64,000 bases of DNA from UBA2779 sp965232165 (GCA_965232165.1 CBDDOY010000001.1:496001-560000), one strand, 5' to 3'; shown: positions 45,022-54,441, counted from the first letter of the stretch. The notes: a model not told the origin generated them from the letters alone. Numbers and translations: made by a program.

Positions 45022-45091
45022 CCCGAACGTTAGAGTTCACCCGAGAGGAGCCGCGCAGCGGTGACGAATCGGGTGTAACGATTGGTTATAT
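45022..45091 (-). repeat. attC site of the zinc-ribbon cassette
   Basis: CCCGAAC and GTTATAT cores with CACCCGA/TCGGGTG and AGCCGCGCAGCGGT arms, about 70 bp. Confidence 0.8.
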
Positions 45092-45109
45092 TCATTTTGG
45101 TGTGACTAA

Positions 45110-46510
45110 GAGTTATTGTCAATAGTTGTGGATGAGAAAATTTCAAATCCTTCATTTTTTTCACGCGGCCTCTTCCTTGAAGACTCCATCTTTACAAAAC
45201 ACACCCTCAATAACCCTGGGGATTAGCTTGTATCCACGTAGCTTTCGCCAGTTCTTTTCAGCCTCCAGGCAGAGCTTCCAAACCATACTTAATGTTGCCA
45301 CCCTTGAACCACAGCCCCTGGTTCTCTTCGTTCTAAGGCGGACAGTAGCAAAGGTTGACTCAATCGGGTTGGTCGTCCTGATGTGAGTCCAGTGCATCGC
45401 CGGAAATTTGTAGAACGTGAACAGCTTCTCCCTGTCCTTTTCCAGACACTGGGTGGCCCTGGGGTATTTAGCCTGAAAGGAATCAATGAATAAGTCATAG
45501 GCTTTAAGAGCATTCTGCCCGGTATCTGCCATATACATTTCATGAATCATTGACTTGGCCTTGCCCTGGATATTCCTGGGCATTTTGTTTAACACATTCG
45601 CTGTCTTGTGCACCCAGCAACGCTGTTTTTTTGTTTCGGGAAAGATTTCATCCAGGGCATTCCAGAAACCCAGCGCACCATCCCCAATGGCCAGCCTGGG
45701 GGCGGTGGTGAGACCCCGGGCTTTCAGTTGGAGCAGTATCTCCCTCCAGCTTTGTGAGCTTTCCCTGTATCCGTCACTGACGGCTAGAAGTTCCTTCTTC
45801 CCATCCTTGTCAGCTCCCATGATTACAAGAATGCAGCTCCTTTGATCATCAAGCCTTACATTGAAGTAGATGCCGTCCACCCAGATGTAGGCGTATTCCT
45901 TAGCTTTCAAATCACGTTTCTCCCACTGAAGAAACTCATCTTCCCAGAACCTTTTCAAGCGGACTATGTTCGTCGCCGACAGTCCGGCAATACCTTCACC
46001 CAGAATCGAGGCAAGAGCTGTCTGGAAAGCAGATGTGGACACACCGCTGAGGTACAGCGCCGGAACAAGGTTGTCGATACTGGGAGTTCTGCGCATATAG
46101 GTTGGCAGTATGGCACTGGTGAAGCGATCCTCTCGCTTGCTCTTTAATTTCCTGTCATCCACTCTTGGAACCTTGATTTGCATTTGACCAGCCCCTGTCA
46201 CAATTTTTCGTTGGGCGTGGTAACCATTGCGTACAACCTTGCGCTGATTATTCTGATCACGCTCATGTTTATGGGCATTGATGTAGTCTTCCACTTCTAA
46301 CTCCAGGGCATGAATAAGCATCTTTCTGGCTCCCTCTCGCAAAACCTGATCCAAAACCGATTCTGTTTCGCTTTTCAGCACTTCCGAATCATTTCCGTTT
46401 GTTGTAAACTCTTCCATAGAGCATCTCCTTTCTGTTTGGCTTTATTACCAATTATTTTACAGAAGGATTTGCTCTTTTTTTACCCCATCCACAACTTTTG
46501 ATTATATCTC
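45110..46510 (-). mobile_element. IS256-family element type A, copy 3
   Basis: 1401 bp. 9-bp target duplication TGTGACTAA at 45101-45109 and 46511-46519, in the last codons of the zinc-ribbon gene. Confidence 0.95.
45161..46417 (-). CDS. IS256-family transposase
   Basis: 418 residues with all mutator-family DDE motifs. It differs from the copy at 40332 by a few residues (GADKDGKKE for GADRDGKKE, ADTGQNALK for ADTEQNALK). Intact. Confidence 0.95.
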   Translation of the reverse strand: MEEFTTNGNDSEVLKSETESVLDQVLREGARKMLIHALELEVEDYINAHKHERDQNNQRKVVRNGYHAQRKIVTGAGQMQIKVPRVDDRKLKSKREDRFTSAILPTYMRRTPSIDNLVPALYLSGVSTSAFQTALASILGEGIAGLSATNIVRLKRFWEDEFLQWEKRDLKAKEYAYIWVDGIYFNVRLDDQRSCILVIMGADKDGKKELLAVSDGYRESSQSWREILLQLKARGLTTAPRLAIGDGALGFWNALDEIFPETKKQRCWVHKTANVLNKMPRNIQGKAKSMIHEMYMADTGQNALKAYDLFIDSFQAKYPRATQCLEKDREKLFTFYKFPAMHWTHIRTTNPIESTFATVRLRTKRTRGCGSRVATLSMVWKLCLEAEKNWRKLRGYKLIPRVIEGVFCKDGVFKEEAA

Positions 46511-46874
46511 TGTGACTAACTGCTCTTCTGAAAAATCACATACAGAGCATTTATATAACCTTCGAACACCTCCTAAATTACCAAATACGCTGTCTGGCTT
46601 GCTGCTTTCTATATGCCAACCACGTTTGTGACACCTTGGACAAGGTTCGCCATCAGCATTTTCTATAGATCTGAGTTTTGATTTTAATTCAGTATTTTCT
46701 TCGAGAAGCGTAGCAATATCATTTTTGGCATCTGCAAGCTCTAGCCTGAGGTCTGCTAATAGGTTCTTGAATTCTGCATCTTGAATGTTATTGCTTATTT
46801 CCTTCAGCCTTGAAGCAAGAGTGATGGCACTAGAAATTGTCGATACTAAATCACTCATATTTTCTCCTTAATGA

Positions 46875-46961
46875 ATATAACGCTTCGCATCACCGGCAGC
46901 AAAAAGCAGAGCGACGAAGGAGCGGAGCTTTTTGCTGTCCGCGTGCATGCGTTTGTTGGGC
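46875..46961 (-). repeat. attC site of the XcyI-like RM cassette
   Basis: ATATAAC and GTTGGGC cores, arms GGCAGCAAAAAGC/GCTTTTTGCTGTCC, about 87 bp. Confidence 0.88.
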
Positions 46962-46968
46962 GATTTTC

Positions 46969-47943
46969 TCATTTGTTTTTGATGCCAGTGAGAGCAATAA
47001 CCCGATTCTTGAAATCCTCATATTCTTCCCCTTCACCAGACTTCAACGCAGATATTCTATAGAACCGATTGGTTGAAGGTGATTCCCTTCTGGCCATATC
47101 CATATCAATCTTATCTACGTTCACAACAGTCCAGCATTCAACGTATCCATCAGCCTTTGCTTTCTGATGGCTTTTCTCTGCTTCGCCAACGCGGTTATGA
47201 ATATTGGAGAAATCAGTGCCTCCTTTAACTTCAATGGCAATGAGTTTGCGGATACTGGTAGCATTCATTTCCTCACGGATAACAATATCAGGATCGGGGG
47301 CAAACTCTATGGATACCTTTCTCCCTGCTGCATTGACTATCTGAATCTTACTTTGTGTTGATTCGGTTGCAGCGTGTTCAACAATGTCATGGATTGTTTC
47401 AAACACATCAACGATACCAACAACACCCTTTTTCACATTGGCGCCACCCCGTAACTGTGGACCAACAGTTAGCAGCGTCAAATCATCAAGCAATTCTTTG
47501 CTGACTCTATCAACACCGATTCCATCAAGTAAGGCACATGCGCTGCTAACCATGCCTTCACATAGGTCAGGCAATCTTCTCTTGTTCTTGCCGGTCAGCG
47601 TTCCTTTCACTTCCATAGACTTGAAACCCGATACACCGAACTTGGTTGTGTAGAATTCTTTCTGACTGAAACCAAGTAATAACCGGCAGTAACCCAACAA
47701 GAAAGGATTTGCTTCTAACATACACGGGACAGGAAACATCAGTTCACCACGAAGACTACGTTTGGCAAGCACTTTCAAGTTGTCTTGTGGCACATATTGC
47801 GAAAGTTCATTATCAAGGGTTGGAAGGTCTATATTATCAACCGTCTTGCTTAGTGCATCCCGGAGATACACGGTTCGTATTTGCCCAAGGGCAAAAGAAA
47901 AGTCTATCTGTAATTCTGGCGCAGGGATGTTTATATCAGACAT
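46969..47943 (-). CDS. XcyI-family restriction endonuclease
   Basis: 324 residues from MSDINIPAPELQIDFSFALG. The run LRGELMFPVPCMLEANPFLL and GYCRLLLGFSQKEFY is typical of the XcyI family (type II enzymes that cut CCCGGG). A nuclease core PDPDIVIREE with a later AIEVKGGTDFSNIHNR gives the PD...(D/E)xK pattern. The ATG overlaps the methyltransferase stop (TGATG). Intact, so with its partner this RM system could be active. The recognition site is inferred only from family membership. Confidence 0.83.
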   Translation of the reverse strand: MSDINIPAPELQIDFSFALGQIRTVYLRDALSKTVDNIDLPTLDNELSQYVPQDNLKVLAKRSLRGELMFPVPCMLEANPFLLGYCRLLLGFSQKEFYTTKFGVSGFKSMEVKGTLTGKNKRRLPDLCEGMVSSACALLDGIGVDRVSKELLDDLTLLTVGPQLRGGANVKKGVVGIVDVFETIHDIVEHAATESTQSKIQIVNAAGRKVSIEFAPDPDIVIREEMNATSIRKLIAIEVKGGTDFSNIHNRVGEAEKSHQKAKADGYVECWTVVNVDKIDMDMARRESPSTNRFYRISALKSGEGEEYEDFKNRVIALTGIKNK

Positions 47944-48815
47944 CAAACAACAACCTTTATGATCCTATCTTCTGTGGCACTCAATCTATCTGCTGCCAAT
48001 GCCACATATTCAGGATTTAGCTCTATTCCTACATATCTTCTATGCTGCTCCATGCATGTAACTCCTACAGTTCCAGAACCAAAAAACGGATCTAAGACAT
48101 AATCACCGAGTTTAGTGGATGCCAGAACACACGGTTCAATTAACTGGGGCGGAAATGTGGCGAAGTGAGTACCGGGAAACCCCTGAGTATTGATGTTCCA
48201 AACGCTTCTACGATTGCGAAGTTTTCCGTTCAAGCCTGTTTCTTTCACTGCTTCATAATTGTAGTAATACCGTTCAGACTTGGTAAGCATAAACAGATAT
48301 TCATGTGCCCGTGTAGGTCTATCCTTAACGCTTTCAGGCATTGCATTAGGTTTATGCCAGACAATATCACTTCTCAAATACCATCCGTCATCCTGAAGGG
48401 CAAAAGCCAATCTCCACGGAATACCTTGAAGGTCTTTAGGTTTTAAACCTTCTGGGGTATCAGGTCTTACGGACATTGCACGCGCAGGGTTCTTCTTATC
48501 GCTTGCACGATAACCACGGTTACCGCTGGTGTATCCATCCCCGATGTTCAACCATAGGGTTCCATCGTCACGAAGAACCCTTTTTACTTCATTGAAGATT
48601 GCAATAAGGTGGTTCAAAAATTGGGGCAATGTGGTCTCTAAGCCTATCTGACCATCAATCCCATAATCACGAAGCCCCCAGTACGGCGGTGAAGTTACTG
48701 CACACTGAACTGATTGTTCAGGAAGTGTCCTAAGTGCATGTAGTGCATCACCCTCAATTATCAAAGAATCATCGAGTGATAGGGCGTCAGGTGGATTAAT
48801 TTTTCGATATTTCAT
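47943..48815 (-). CDS. DNA (cytosine-N4) methyltransferase of the XcyI-like RM system
   Basis: About 290 residues from MKYRKINPPDALSLDDSLII; GGAGA precedes this ATG, while the longer frame would start inside the attC. Catalytic motif CAVTSPPYWGLRDYG (SPPY type, typical of N4-cytosine enzymes) lies near the N-terminus. Motif I YVLDPFFGSGTVGVTCMEQH lies near the C-terminus, giving beta-class order. The pairing with an XcyI-like endonuclease fits an N4-cytosine specificity. First gene of the cassette. Confidence 0.9.
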   Translation of the reverse strand: MKYRKINPPDALSLDDSLIIEGDALHALRTLPEQSVQCAVTSPPYWGLRDYGIDGQIGLETTLPQFLNHLIAIFNEVKRVLRDDGTLWLNIGDGYTSGNRGYRASDKKNPARAMSVRPDTPEGLKPKDLQGIPWRLAFALQDDGWYLRSDIVWHKPNAMPESVKDRPTRAHEYLFMLTKSERYYYNYEAVKETGLNGKLRNRRSVWNINTQGFPGTHFATFPPQLIEPCVLASTKLGDYVLDPFFGSGTVGVTCMEQHRRYVGIELNPEYVALAADRLSATEDRIIKVVV

Positions 48816-48839
48816 TATTTCTCCGAAACTTTCTGTTAC

Positions 48840-48966
48840 GCCCAACGCAGAATTAAGTTGCCGGGGGATAAGTCTCGATATATGTTGATTCGTAACAAAT
48901 TGTTAAAATTAATACGCTATAAATCGGCTGAACTTCCCCCGGTCAACTTCAATGATTGGTTAGGGC
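48840..48966 (-). repeat. attC site of the PstI-like RM cassette
   Basis: GCCCAAC and GTTAGGG cores; AAGTTGCCGGGGG pairs with CCCCCGGTCAACTT. About 127 bp. Confidence 0.85.
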
Positions 48967-49913
48967 ATTTTATATGGTCCGAGAAATCGTTCTCCATCAA
49001 AATGGATTAAATGTGACGGCGCATCAGCAACCCATACTTCAGTTTCCCATGCAATATCAACAAGGTATCGAGCCATTACAGAACGATTAGGAAAAGCCGT
49101 TACATATACGAGTCCGGCTTTTGCCCCCGAAAACAATTGGGTAAGTTCTGAATGCCTCTTTCCGTCAACTGGCCCATGACTTGTTACTGATTCGATTAAT
49201 AGCAGCCAGTTATTTTTAGTGTAGTGCAATACAACATCTGGCATTTTCCCATGGGAATCAACATCTACACCTAATCCAGAAAGCAGAGCGGCATCAAAAT
49301 ACCCCCATTTATCTCCTGTGTCACCGGCATAAACCAATACACTACCAGGTGCAAAACGCGGTGAAAAATCTTCTATAATGGCACGTATCAGTTCACTGTG
49401 TTCACCGGGGCTAAGAGTAATTTTTTTTCCTGGTCTAATTTGAACAGAAATACGGTTTTGCTCACGCTCCTGTGCATAGCGGGCAGCAAGCGTTTCACGC
49501 TCAGATAAATAATTCGTCAGATTATCATGCCATTCATGTGTGCCAAAACTGCGCAATAAAGCTAATGTAGCAGGCTCGATTTGATAGACTGCTTTGGGAC
49601 TATTCACGGGCCTGTCAGGTTGATCCGGATTATATAGAGCGATTCCTGCATCGACAAATTGGTGCATTGTTTGGCGACGTATTGTCTCCCGTGTGTTAGG
49701 AGCGTAGTCTTTTTGATAGTGCTGACGTATCCAATCCATTATTGGCGTGATGCCGATTAAGGGATTAACAGCCTCCACCCATTTTTTGTCTGGTGTGAGA
49801 TTTAGTAAAGCTAATAAAGATAGTGCTGAACGTTCATTCTGCTGTGCCCGAGGTAGTCCAAGCGAAAGAATAATTTTATAAGCTTCTTTGACGTGATCAT
49901 TTTTATCATTCAT
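48960..49913 (-). CDS. BsuBI/PstI-family restriction endonuclease
   Basis: 317 residues. An N-terminal helical domain with RRQTMHQFVDAGIALYNPDQ and a C-terminal catalytic domain with VLVYAGDTGDKWGYFD and LGVDVDSHGKMPDVVLHY, then LLLIESVTSHGPVDGKRHSE. These blocks are the BsuBI/PstI signature; family members cut CTGCAG. It starts inside the methyltransferase gene (8-base overlap) and ends inside the attC. Intact. Confidence 0.93.
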   Translation of the reverse strand: MNDKNDHVKEAYKIILSLGLPRAQQNERSALSLLALLNLTPDKKWVEAVNPLIGITPIMDWIRQHYQKDYAPNTRETIRRQTMHQFVDAGIALYNPDQPDRPVNSPKAVYQIEPATLALLRSFGTHEWHDNLTNYLSERETLAARYAQEREQNRISVQIRPGKKITLSPGEHSELIRAIIEDFSPRFAPGSVLVYAGDTGDKWGYFDAALLSGLGVDVDSHGKMPDVVLHYTKNNWLLLIESVTSHGPVDGKRHSELTQLFSGAKAGLVYVTAFPNRSVMARYLVDIAWETEVWVADAPSHLIHFDGERFLGPYKMP

Positions 49914-51396
49914 TCAATAATATCTCCAACTTGTCATCAATCATTTTCTGAGTGAGTTCATCTTGAGCTATTGCCCACTCGCCAAATGTAATCAAAGTAT
50001 CACGATTAGGATATTTCATTCGCTTAAGATCTGTTGCATTAACTTGCGTGTGACCGTTGAATGTTCGGAAATATTCATCAACCGCAGTTGTATTTAAAAA
50101 CAAAGCTATTCCAAAGGCTAATGCTTTCGGTAAGCTTTTTTTGCTGGCATGAAAAACATTGAGATGATTTTCGAACCCCAGTGCAGATGCATCAGGAAAT
50201 TTAGAAGGGTCAACAACGTTTGCTACAACACGACGTTTTTCTTCTTTTGATGAAAAACGGCGCACAACACAGTAAAAACCATTTGGGTATAGCCATTTTT
50301 CCGTATCTTTATTACGCTTAATAGCATTTGGTTTTTTTATGTCCTGTTTAGGCCATTCACAGCCATTGTTGATGAAATGAATTGGATATAGTAGGGGAAC
50401 AGTATTCGATTCAGGCATTTTACATAAATGCTCTTTCACTCGGAAATCTACAACTGGCCCAGTCGACACATTGATTTTTATGTCCGATAATGAATTGTTG
50501 GTTGAAGATGACTGGTCAAGGGTATTCATTTCAGATGATGTTGGAATATGGATAAATTGTTCTTGATCTTCTGAAAACACTATACGCTCAAATGGATAAT
50601 CGTGGATGGTCAAATCATTAAAACTATCGTCTGTTGATGTTGAAATTATAACCGATCCCTGCCGGCCAAAACGTTTTAGTCGAATTATAATATTTTCCTG
50701 TAGCACGTCATCATCCTTGAATGCCTTATTCCGAGACTTAAACAGGTGTATTTGTTTAATAGCAGCATGTCTCATTATGAACTTACGAAATGGACGGTAA
50801 TATAGCCCATTACAAAAACTTCTAGGTATAATAGCAACAAGTTGCCCTTGATCATCAAGTAATGCCAATGACAAGGCAACAAAGGCAGAATACAAATTGA
50901 CTGTTTCAATACCGACCTGTCTTAATGCCGCACGATGGGCAGATTTGCTACTTATTTTTTTATAAGGTGGATTTAAAATGGCATGAGTATATTTAGGGAG
51001 CCTTTCAGCAAAAAGATCACCGGAAAGATAATCTGCAGCAGCGTGAATAAAATCAGTACCTCGGATAGTCAAGCCAAAACCAGGATACTCATTATATTTG
51101 TCTAACGTTTGAATTAAGTGAGATTTCAAAGAGGAATCTATTTCAAAAGCATCCAGTTCGACATGTTTAAAATTTAAACTACCAGATGTCCATCTTTCCA
51201 GAAAGGCAGCCGAAAGCGAACCAATCCCTGCACCAGCATCCAGTAGATGACAATTGCCATTTTCATTAATAGCAAACATCTCTGCCATGAATTTAGATAT
51301 TGATGCGGGAGTGAAAAATTGACCAAGCTTTGACTTTTTTTTCGTGTCTATGGTTTTTGATACAGCCAGTCTTGTTTGTTCAACTTCTAATTCCAA
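49906..51396 (-). CDS. N6-adenine DNA methyltransferase of the PstI-like RM system (gamma class)
   Basis: 496 residues. KLGQFFTPASISKFMAEMF opening, SAM motif I CHLLDAGAGIGSLSAAFLER at about 48-67, catalytic HAILNPPYKKISS near 140, and a C-terminal recognition region with YPNGFYCVVRRFSSKEEKRR. Motif order I then IV makes it gamma class, as for the BsuBI and PstI methyltransferases. It should protect CTGCAG-type sites by adenine methylation; the exact site is inferred. First gene of the cassette, intact. Confidence 0.92.
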   Translation of the reverse strand: MELEVEQTRLAVSKTIDTKKKSKLGQFFTPASISKFMAEMFAINENGNCHLLDAGAGIGSLSAAFLERWTSGSLNFKHVELDAFEIDSSLKSHLIQTLDKYNEYPGFGLTIRGTDFIHAAADYLSGDLFAERLPKYTHAILNPPYKKISSKSAHRAALRQVGIETVNLYSAFVALSLALLDDQGQLVAIIPRSFCNGLYYRPFRKFIMRHAAIKQIHLFKSRNKAFKDDDVLQENIIIRLKRFGRQGSVIISTSTDDSFNDLTIHDYPFERIVFSEDQEQFIHIPTSSEMNTLDQSSSTNNSLSDIKINVSTGPVVDFRVKEHLCKMPESNTVPLLYPIHFINNGCEWPKQDIKKPNAIKRNKDTEKWLYPNGFYCVVRRFSSKEEKRRVVANVVDPSKFPDASALGFENHLNVFHASKKSLPKALAFGIALFLNTTAVDEYFRTFNGHTQVNATDLKRMKYPNRDTLITFGEWAIAQDELTQKMIDDKLEILLNE

Positions 51397-51416
51397 ATAT
51401 GGCCTCCTTTACTATG

Positions 51417-51489
51417 TCCTAACGACCAAGCTCACCGGCGGCAATGGAGCTCAACGGAATTGCCGTCCGAGTGCAGCGCCTTGTTAGGC
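51417..51489 (-). repeat. attC site of the SAM-methyltransferase cassette
   Basis: TCCTAAC and GTTAGGC cores, arms GGCGGCAAT/ATTGCCGTCC, 73 bp, very similar to the sites at 33104 and 33949. Confidence 0.9.
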
Positions 51490-52389
51490 CATTTTAAGCC
51501 TTTGCACAATTCCTTTCATGGCAGCATCATCATTAGTACATAATGCTAACAAATCTAAGGCAGTTTCCAGTTCATCGGCGCGGTAATAAAAATCTCTAAG
51601 CCCATGTTGTTCAGTGAAAGCTCTGTCGATCTCTTTGTTCGCTCGTGTAACCGAAGCTAATAGTTTCTTTAATCTATTTAGTATGCTGGTGGGCATGGCT
51701 TTTTTTACTATTGATCGAATCTGAAGATAATGATGACTGCGTTGTTGTCTCTTTCTTGCTGCTTCTCGTGCTCTGCTGACACGGCTTTTCTCAATTAGGT
51801 AGGTCGATTCTTCTGCGAAAAGCCCTATAATTTGCACAGCTGAAAAATGTGTCTCCAGCAGCGTCTGAAGCTCAGAATGTTCAAACTCACGGACATGAAA
51901 TTTATTCCATGGTTTCATTCCTGGATACAGCCTAAGCAGTGCGTTTGGCGTCGTAAAAACAACTATTCCAGTTGGCGAGAGCACTCTTTTCAACTCGTTA
52001 AGAAAGATATTATAATCAACTATGTGCTCAATAACTTCACAGCTTATGATGACATCAAACTCACCATCGTCAAATGGTAGTTTTTTTCCATCTATCAAAT
52101 GAAAATCAATGCCAAGGTTGCCGTATTGTTTTTTTGCGGTTGATATTGCCTCTTTGGAAACATCTACGCCAACCACTCTTTTTGCAGCTTTGGACAAGAG
52201 CTCAGTACCGTACCCGGTATTGCAGCCAAGGTCTAATACTGTTTTGTCTTTGGCTAATGCGGACGCTTGCACATATGCGAAAGAGTGTATTAAGTGCAGA
52301 ACATATTCTTCTCTAGATCGAAAATTATGGGCATCGATCAATTCATGCTTTTCGGCTTGTAGTCCGATCATTTCTTCATGTGTTAGCAT
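51484..52389 (-). CDS. Class I SAM-dependent methyltransferase (cassette 3)
   Basis: 301 residues. Motif I VLDLGCNTGYGTELLSKAAK at about 50-69, then VVGVDVSKEAISTAKKQYG, LPFDDGEFDVIISCEVIEHI and VLSPTGIVVFTTPN. This is a UbiE/Methyltransf_11 Rossmann domain, likely acting on a small molecule, lipid or glycan. The C-terminal 100 residues are basic and helical (REAARKRQQRSHHYLQIRSI) and unassigned. GGAGAG precedes the ATG. Confidence 0.88.
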   Translation of the reverse strand: MLTHEEMIGLQAEKHELIDAHNFRSREEYVLHLIHSFAYVQASALAKDKTVLDLGCNTGYGTELLSKAAKRVVGVDVSKEAISTAKKQYGNLGIDFHLIDGKKLPFDDGEFDVIISCEVIEHIVDYNIFLNELKRVLSPTGIVVFTTPNALLRLYPGMKPWNKFHVREFEHSELQTLLETHFSAVQIIGLFAEESTYLIEKSRVSRAREAARKRQQRSHHYLQIRSIVKKAMPTSILNRLKKLLASVTRANKEIDRAFTEQHGLRDFYYRADELETALDLLALCTNDDAAMKGIVQRLKMA

Positions 52390-52409
52390 ATTCTCTCCTG
52401 ATCTTTGCG

Positions 52410-52507
52410 GCCTAACGCCGAGTTGAGCGGCGCTTGAGGGCGGCCGACCGGAGCGATAGCGAAGGGAAAGCCGCGGTCAAGCGTCCGTCTCCAACGACTT
52501 GTTAGCT
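52410..52507 (-). repeat. attC site of the ApaLI-like RM cassette
   Basis: GCCTAAC and GTTAGCT cores with GGCGCTTGAGGGCGG / CCGCGGTCAAGCGTCC arms, about 98 bp. It encodes the last ten residues of the upstream methyltransferase. Confidence 0.88.
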
Positions 52508-53703
52508 GCCGTGCCCCCCATCGATTCGTTTAGGAGCCTCTGTATAGCAAGCGCTGGGGAATCAACCACATAAATCCCGTCTGGTGGACTGGCGCCGAAG
52601 AGCGATTCATCTAGTTCGGTTCTAATCAGAAAACACTTGTGCGCACCCTTTTTCGTCGCCGCCTTTACTAATGAGCTTGAAAGCTCATTTATGCACTCGC
52701 CAGGTCTTTGTACTCGAACTAGCACCGGTCCACCTAGATATTGCTCTTTCATTATTGCGTCGATTGACGAATTGCGCTGAACGGGAATTATGTCGGCTCC
52801 TAACAAGGCGGAGAGAGCATGAGGATCTGCGTTTCGATACGCCTGTCTACCTTTCTGCAGCACAGCGGACTCGCTTTTCGTAGGATATTCCAAACGACTT
52901 CGCGCCAGCTCTACTGCTTCTTCCGAGCAATCGATTCCGATTGAGGAGCGTCCTAACAGCTGAGCTGCAACGAGCGTCGTGCCACTACCGCAAAATGGGT
53001 CCAACACGACCCCGCCGGGAGGTGAAGCGATATTGATAATTCTCTCCAGCAATAAAACTGGCTTTTGGGTCGGATAACCGACTCTTTCCTTTGCTTTGGG
53101 ATTTAGGTACGGCATATCCCAAACGTCGCTAAGCGGCACTCCCTTTTTTTCTTTGCCTTGAACCACATCTCCCTTTGAATCTCGCAAATAAACAGATTTG
53201 TTGCGACCATCCCGCGTTCGACTCTGCAAGATTTGATCAACGTTGGTCGATTCGGAGTATTCACCAAAGATAGTGTTGAAAAAAAAGTCGGCAGTTTTTG
53301 AGTAGAAATAAATGGTTTGGTGGGCCGGCAGAAGGCCTTTCTTTGAATTAGACCACCTCCGATAAGTCCAGATTATTTCCGACTGAAAATTCTTCTGCCC
53401 AAAGTAACGATCCAACAATCCGCGAACTATATGAGTTGCATTCTTATCGCAATGTATAAATATGCTTCCAGAGTCTTTAAGAACTCGCCGAGCCTGTTCT
53501 ATGCGAAGGCCTAAAAATTGGGCGTACTCATTTTCGGAATTCCATAGATCATCGTAAGCGAACTCTTTTGAGCTATCCCTGCTCGTTAGACGTTGAACTT
53601 TGTCAGTGAAAAAAGGAGGGTCTAGGTAGACGAGATCGACGGTATTACTCTCATACACGGATAGCGCATCGAGACAATCACCAACAATAAGTTCCGACTT
53701 CAC
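52477..53703 (-). CDS. Site-specific DNA methyltransferase of the ApaLI-like RM system (beta class)
   Basis: 408 residues, GTG start overlapping the endonuclease stop (GTGA). Catalytic VYLDPPFFTDKVQRLTSRD at about 25, motif I VVLDPFCGSGTTLVAAQLLG near 240, then a C-terminal extension of about 130 residues with KKGAHKCFLIRTE and PPDGIYVVDSP of unknown role. The final residues (TAANKSLETDA) are read from the attC, a common effect of cassette insertion. Intact. Confidence 0.9.
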   Translation of the reverse strand: MKSELIVGDCLDALSVYESNTVDLVYLDPPFFTDKVQRLTSRDSSKEFAYDDLWNSENEYAQFLGLRIEQARRVLKDSGSIFIHCDKNATHIVRGLLDRYFGQKNFQSEIIWTYRRWSNSKKGLLPAHQTIYFYSKTADFFFNTIFGEYSESTNVDQILQSRTRDGRNKSVYLRDSKGDVVQGKEKKGVPLSDVWDMPYLNPKAKERVGYPTQKPVLLLERIINIASPPGGVVLDPFCGSGTTLVAAQLLGRSSIGIDCSEEAVELARSRLEYPTKSESAVLQKGRQAYRNADPHALSALLGADIIPVQRNSSIDAIMKEQYLGGPVLVRVQRPGECINELSSSLVKAATKKGAHKCFLIRTELDESLFGASPPDGIYVVDSPALAIQRLLNESMGGTAANKSLETDA

Positions 53704-54326
53704 GTTCTAGCCTCATTTTCCTTCGCGATAGTTTCTAAGAGTCGAAGCAAATCGAATCCTGTCTGTCTATTCACGTAGTCCCAAGCACTGTCCGCATAGT
53801 GATACTCGCCACCTATTCCTTGGTAAAGGGTTTCTAACGTTTGCTGAATTTTCATTGCCTGTGCTCTATTCGGATAGAAAAACATCACCCTAATAGGTTT
53901 GTATCCAGCATCCGAGATAACCCGTATTCTTGTGTGCTCCTTCGTAATGTGGTCACCGTCAGTTGTCGCGTCGCGCCACTTAATTTCAATCGCATTAGTT
54001 CCTTCCAGGCAGTCAATCTCGAACGTCTTCGGCCTCGAACCTAGTGTGTTCGGTATTCTAACGGCTCCGGAATCTGGGAATTTTTCTAAGAAGCAGATCT
54101 TAGTCGCTTCCTCCAAAAACGAACCCGCATACTTGTATAAAAACCGGCCCTTATTTTGATATACGTCGATGAGCTTTCCTTCTTCAGACGCTATGCCAAG
54201 AACCCTATAAATTAGAGTATGCGACTGGTCATCCGCCTCCATTTCTGCGATTCGTTCTTTCACCCGGAGTTCTAATCGGGTCGCGTAATCGGCTGCAAGC
54301 TCCCGTACTTTGTCTTCGACACTCAC
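53700..54326 (-). CDS. ApaLI-like restriction endonuclease
   Basis: 208 residues from a GTG at 54326; GGAGG with a five-base spacer favours it over the TTG at 54338. The run FEIDCLEGTNAIEIKWRDAT and DGDHITKEHTRI, then YKPIRVMFFYPNRAQA and GGEYHYADSAWDYV, is the pattern I know from ApaLI-type endonucleases; EIDCLEG...EIKW supplies the D...ExK active site. ApaLI itself cuts GTGCAC; the specificity here is not proven. First gene of the cassette, intact. Confidence 0.82.
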   Translation of the reverse strand: MSVEDKVRELAADYATRLELRVKERIAEMEADDQSHTLIYRVLGIASEEGKLIDVYQNKGRFLYKYAGSFLEEATKICFLEKFPDSGAVRIPNTLGSRPKTFEIDCLEGTNAIEIKWRDATTDGDHITKEHTRIRVISDAGYKPIRVMFFYPNRAQAMKIQQTLETLYQGIGGEYHYADSAWDYVNRQTGFDLLRLLETIAKENEART

Positions 54327-54342
54327 AAAATCCTCCAAAGGC

Positions 54343-54441
54343 AGCTAACACCAAGTTAAGTGGCGTGGTCGTTCTGGCGCGTCCGTTGCACAAGCAACGG
54401 ACGTGACAGGTTGCCACGTCCACTTCAACTTCATGTTAGAC
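54343..54441 (-). repeat. attC site of the first cassette (SRPBCC)
   Basis: AGCTAAC and GTTAGAC cores; AAGTTAAGTGGCGTGG pairs with CCACGTCCACTTCAACTT; inner CGTCCGTTGC/GCAACGGACG. About 99 bp. Confidence 0.9.

Larger units (their letters stand above)
45092..46858 (-). pseudogene. Coiled-coil and zinc-ribbon protein, split near its end by IS256 (cassette 6)
   Basis: Original length about 119 residues. The N-terminal 75 residues form a helical/coiled-coil segment (ISSAITLASRLKEISNNIQD, LLEENTELKSKLRSIENADG). A C-terminal zinc ribbon follows: PCPRCHKRGWH and KCSVCDFSEEQLVT. The IS256 copy enters at LVT, and the last codons P-K-stop lie on its far side. Only three or four terminal residues change, so a slightly altered protein (ending LVTEI) may still be made. 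No function known. Confidence 0.75.
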
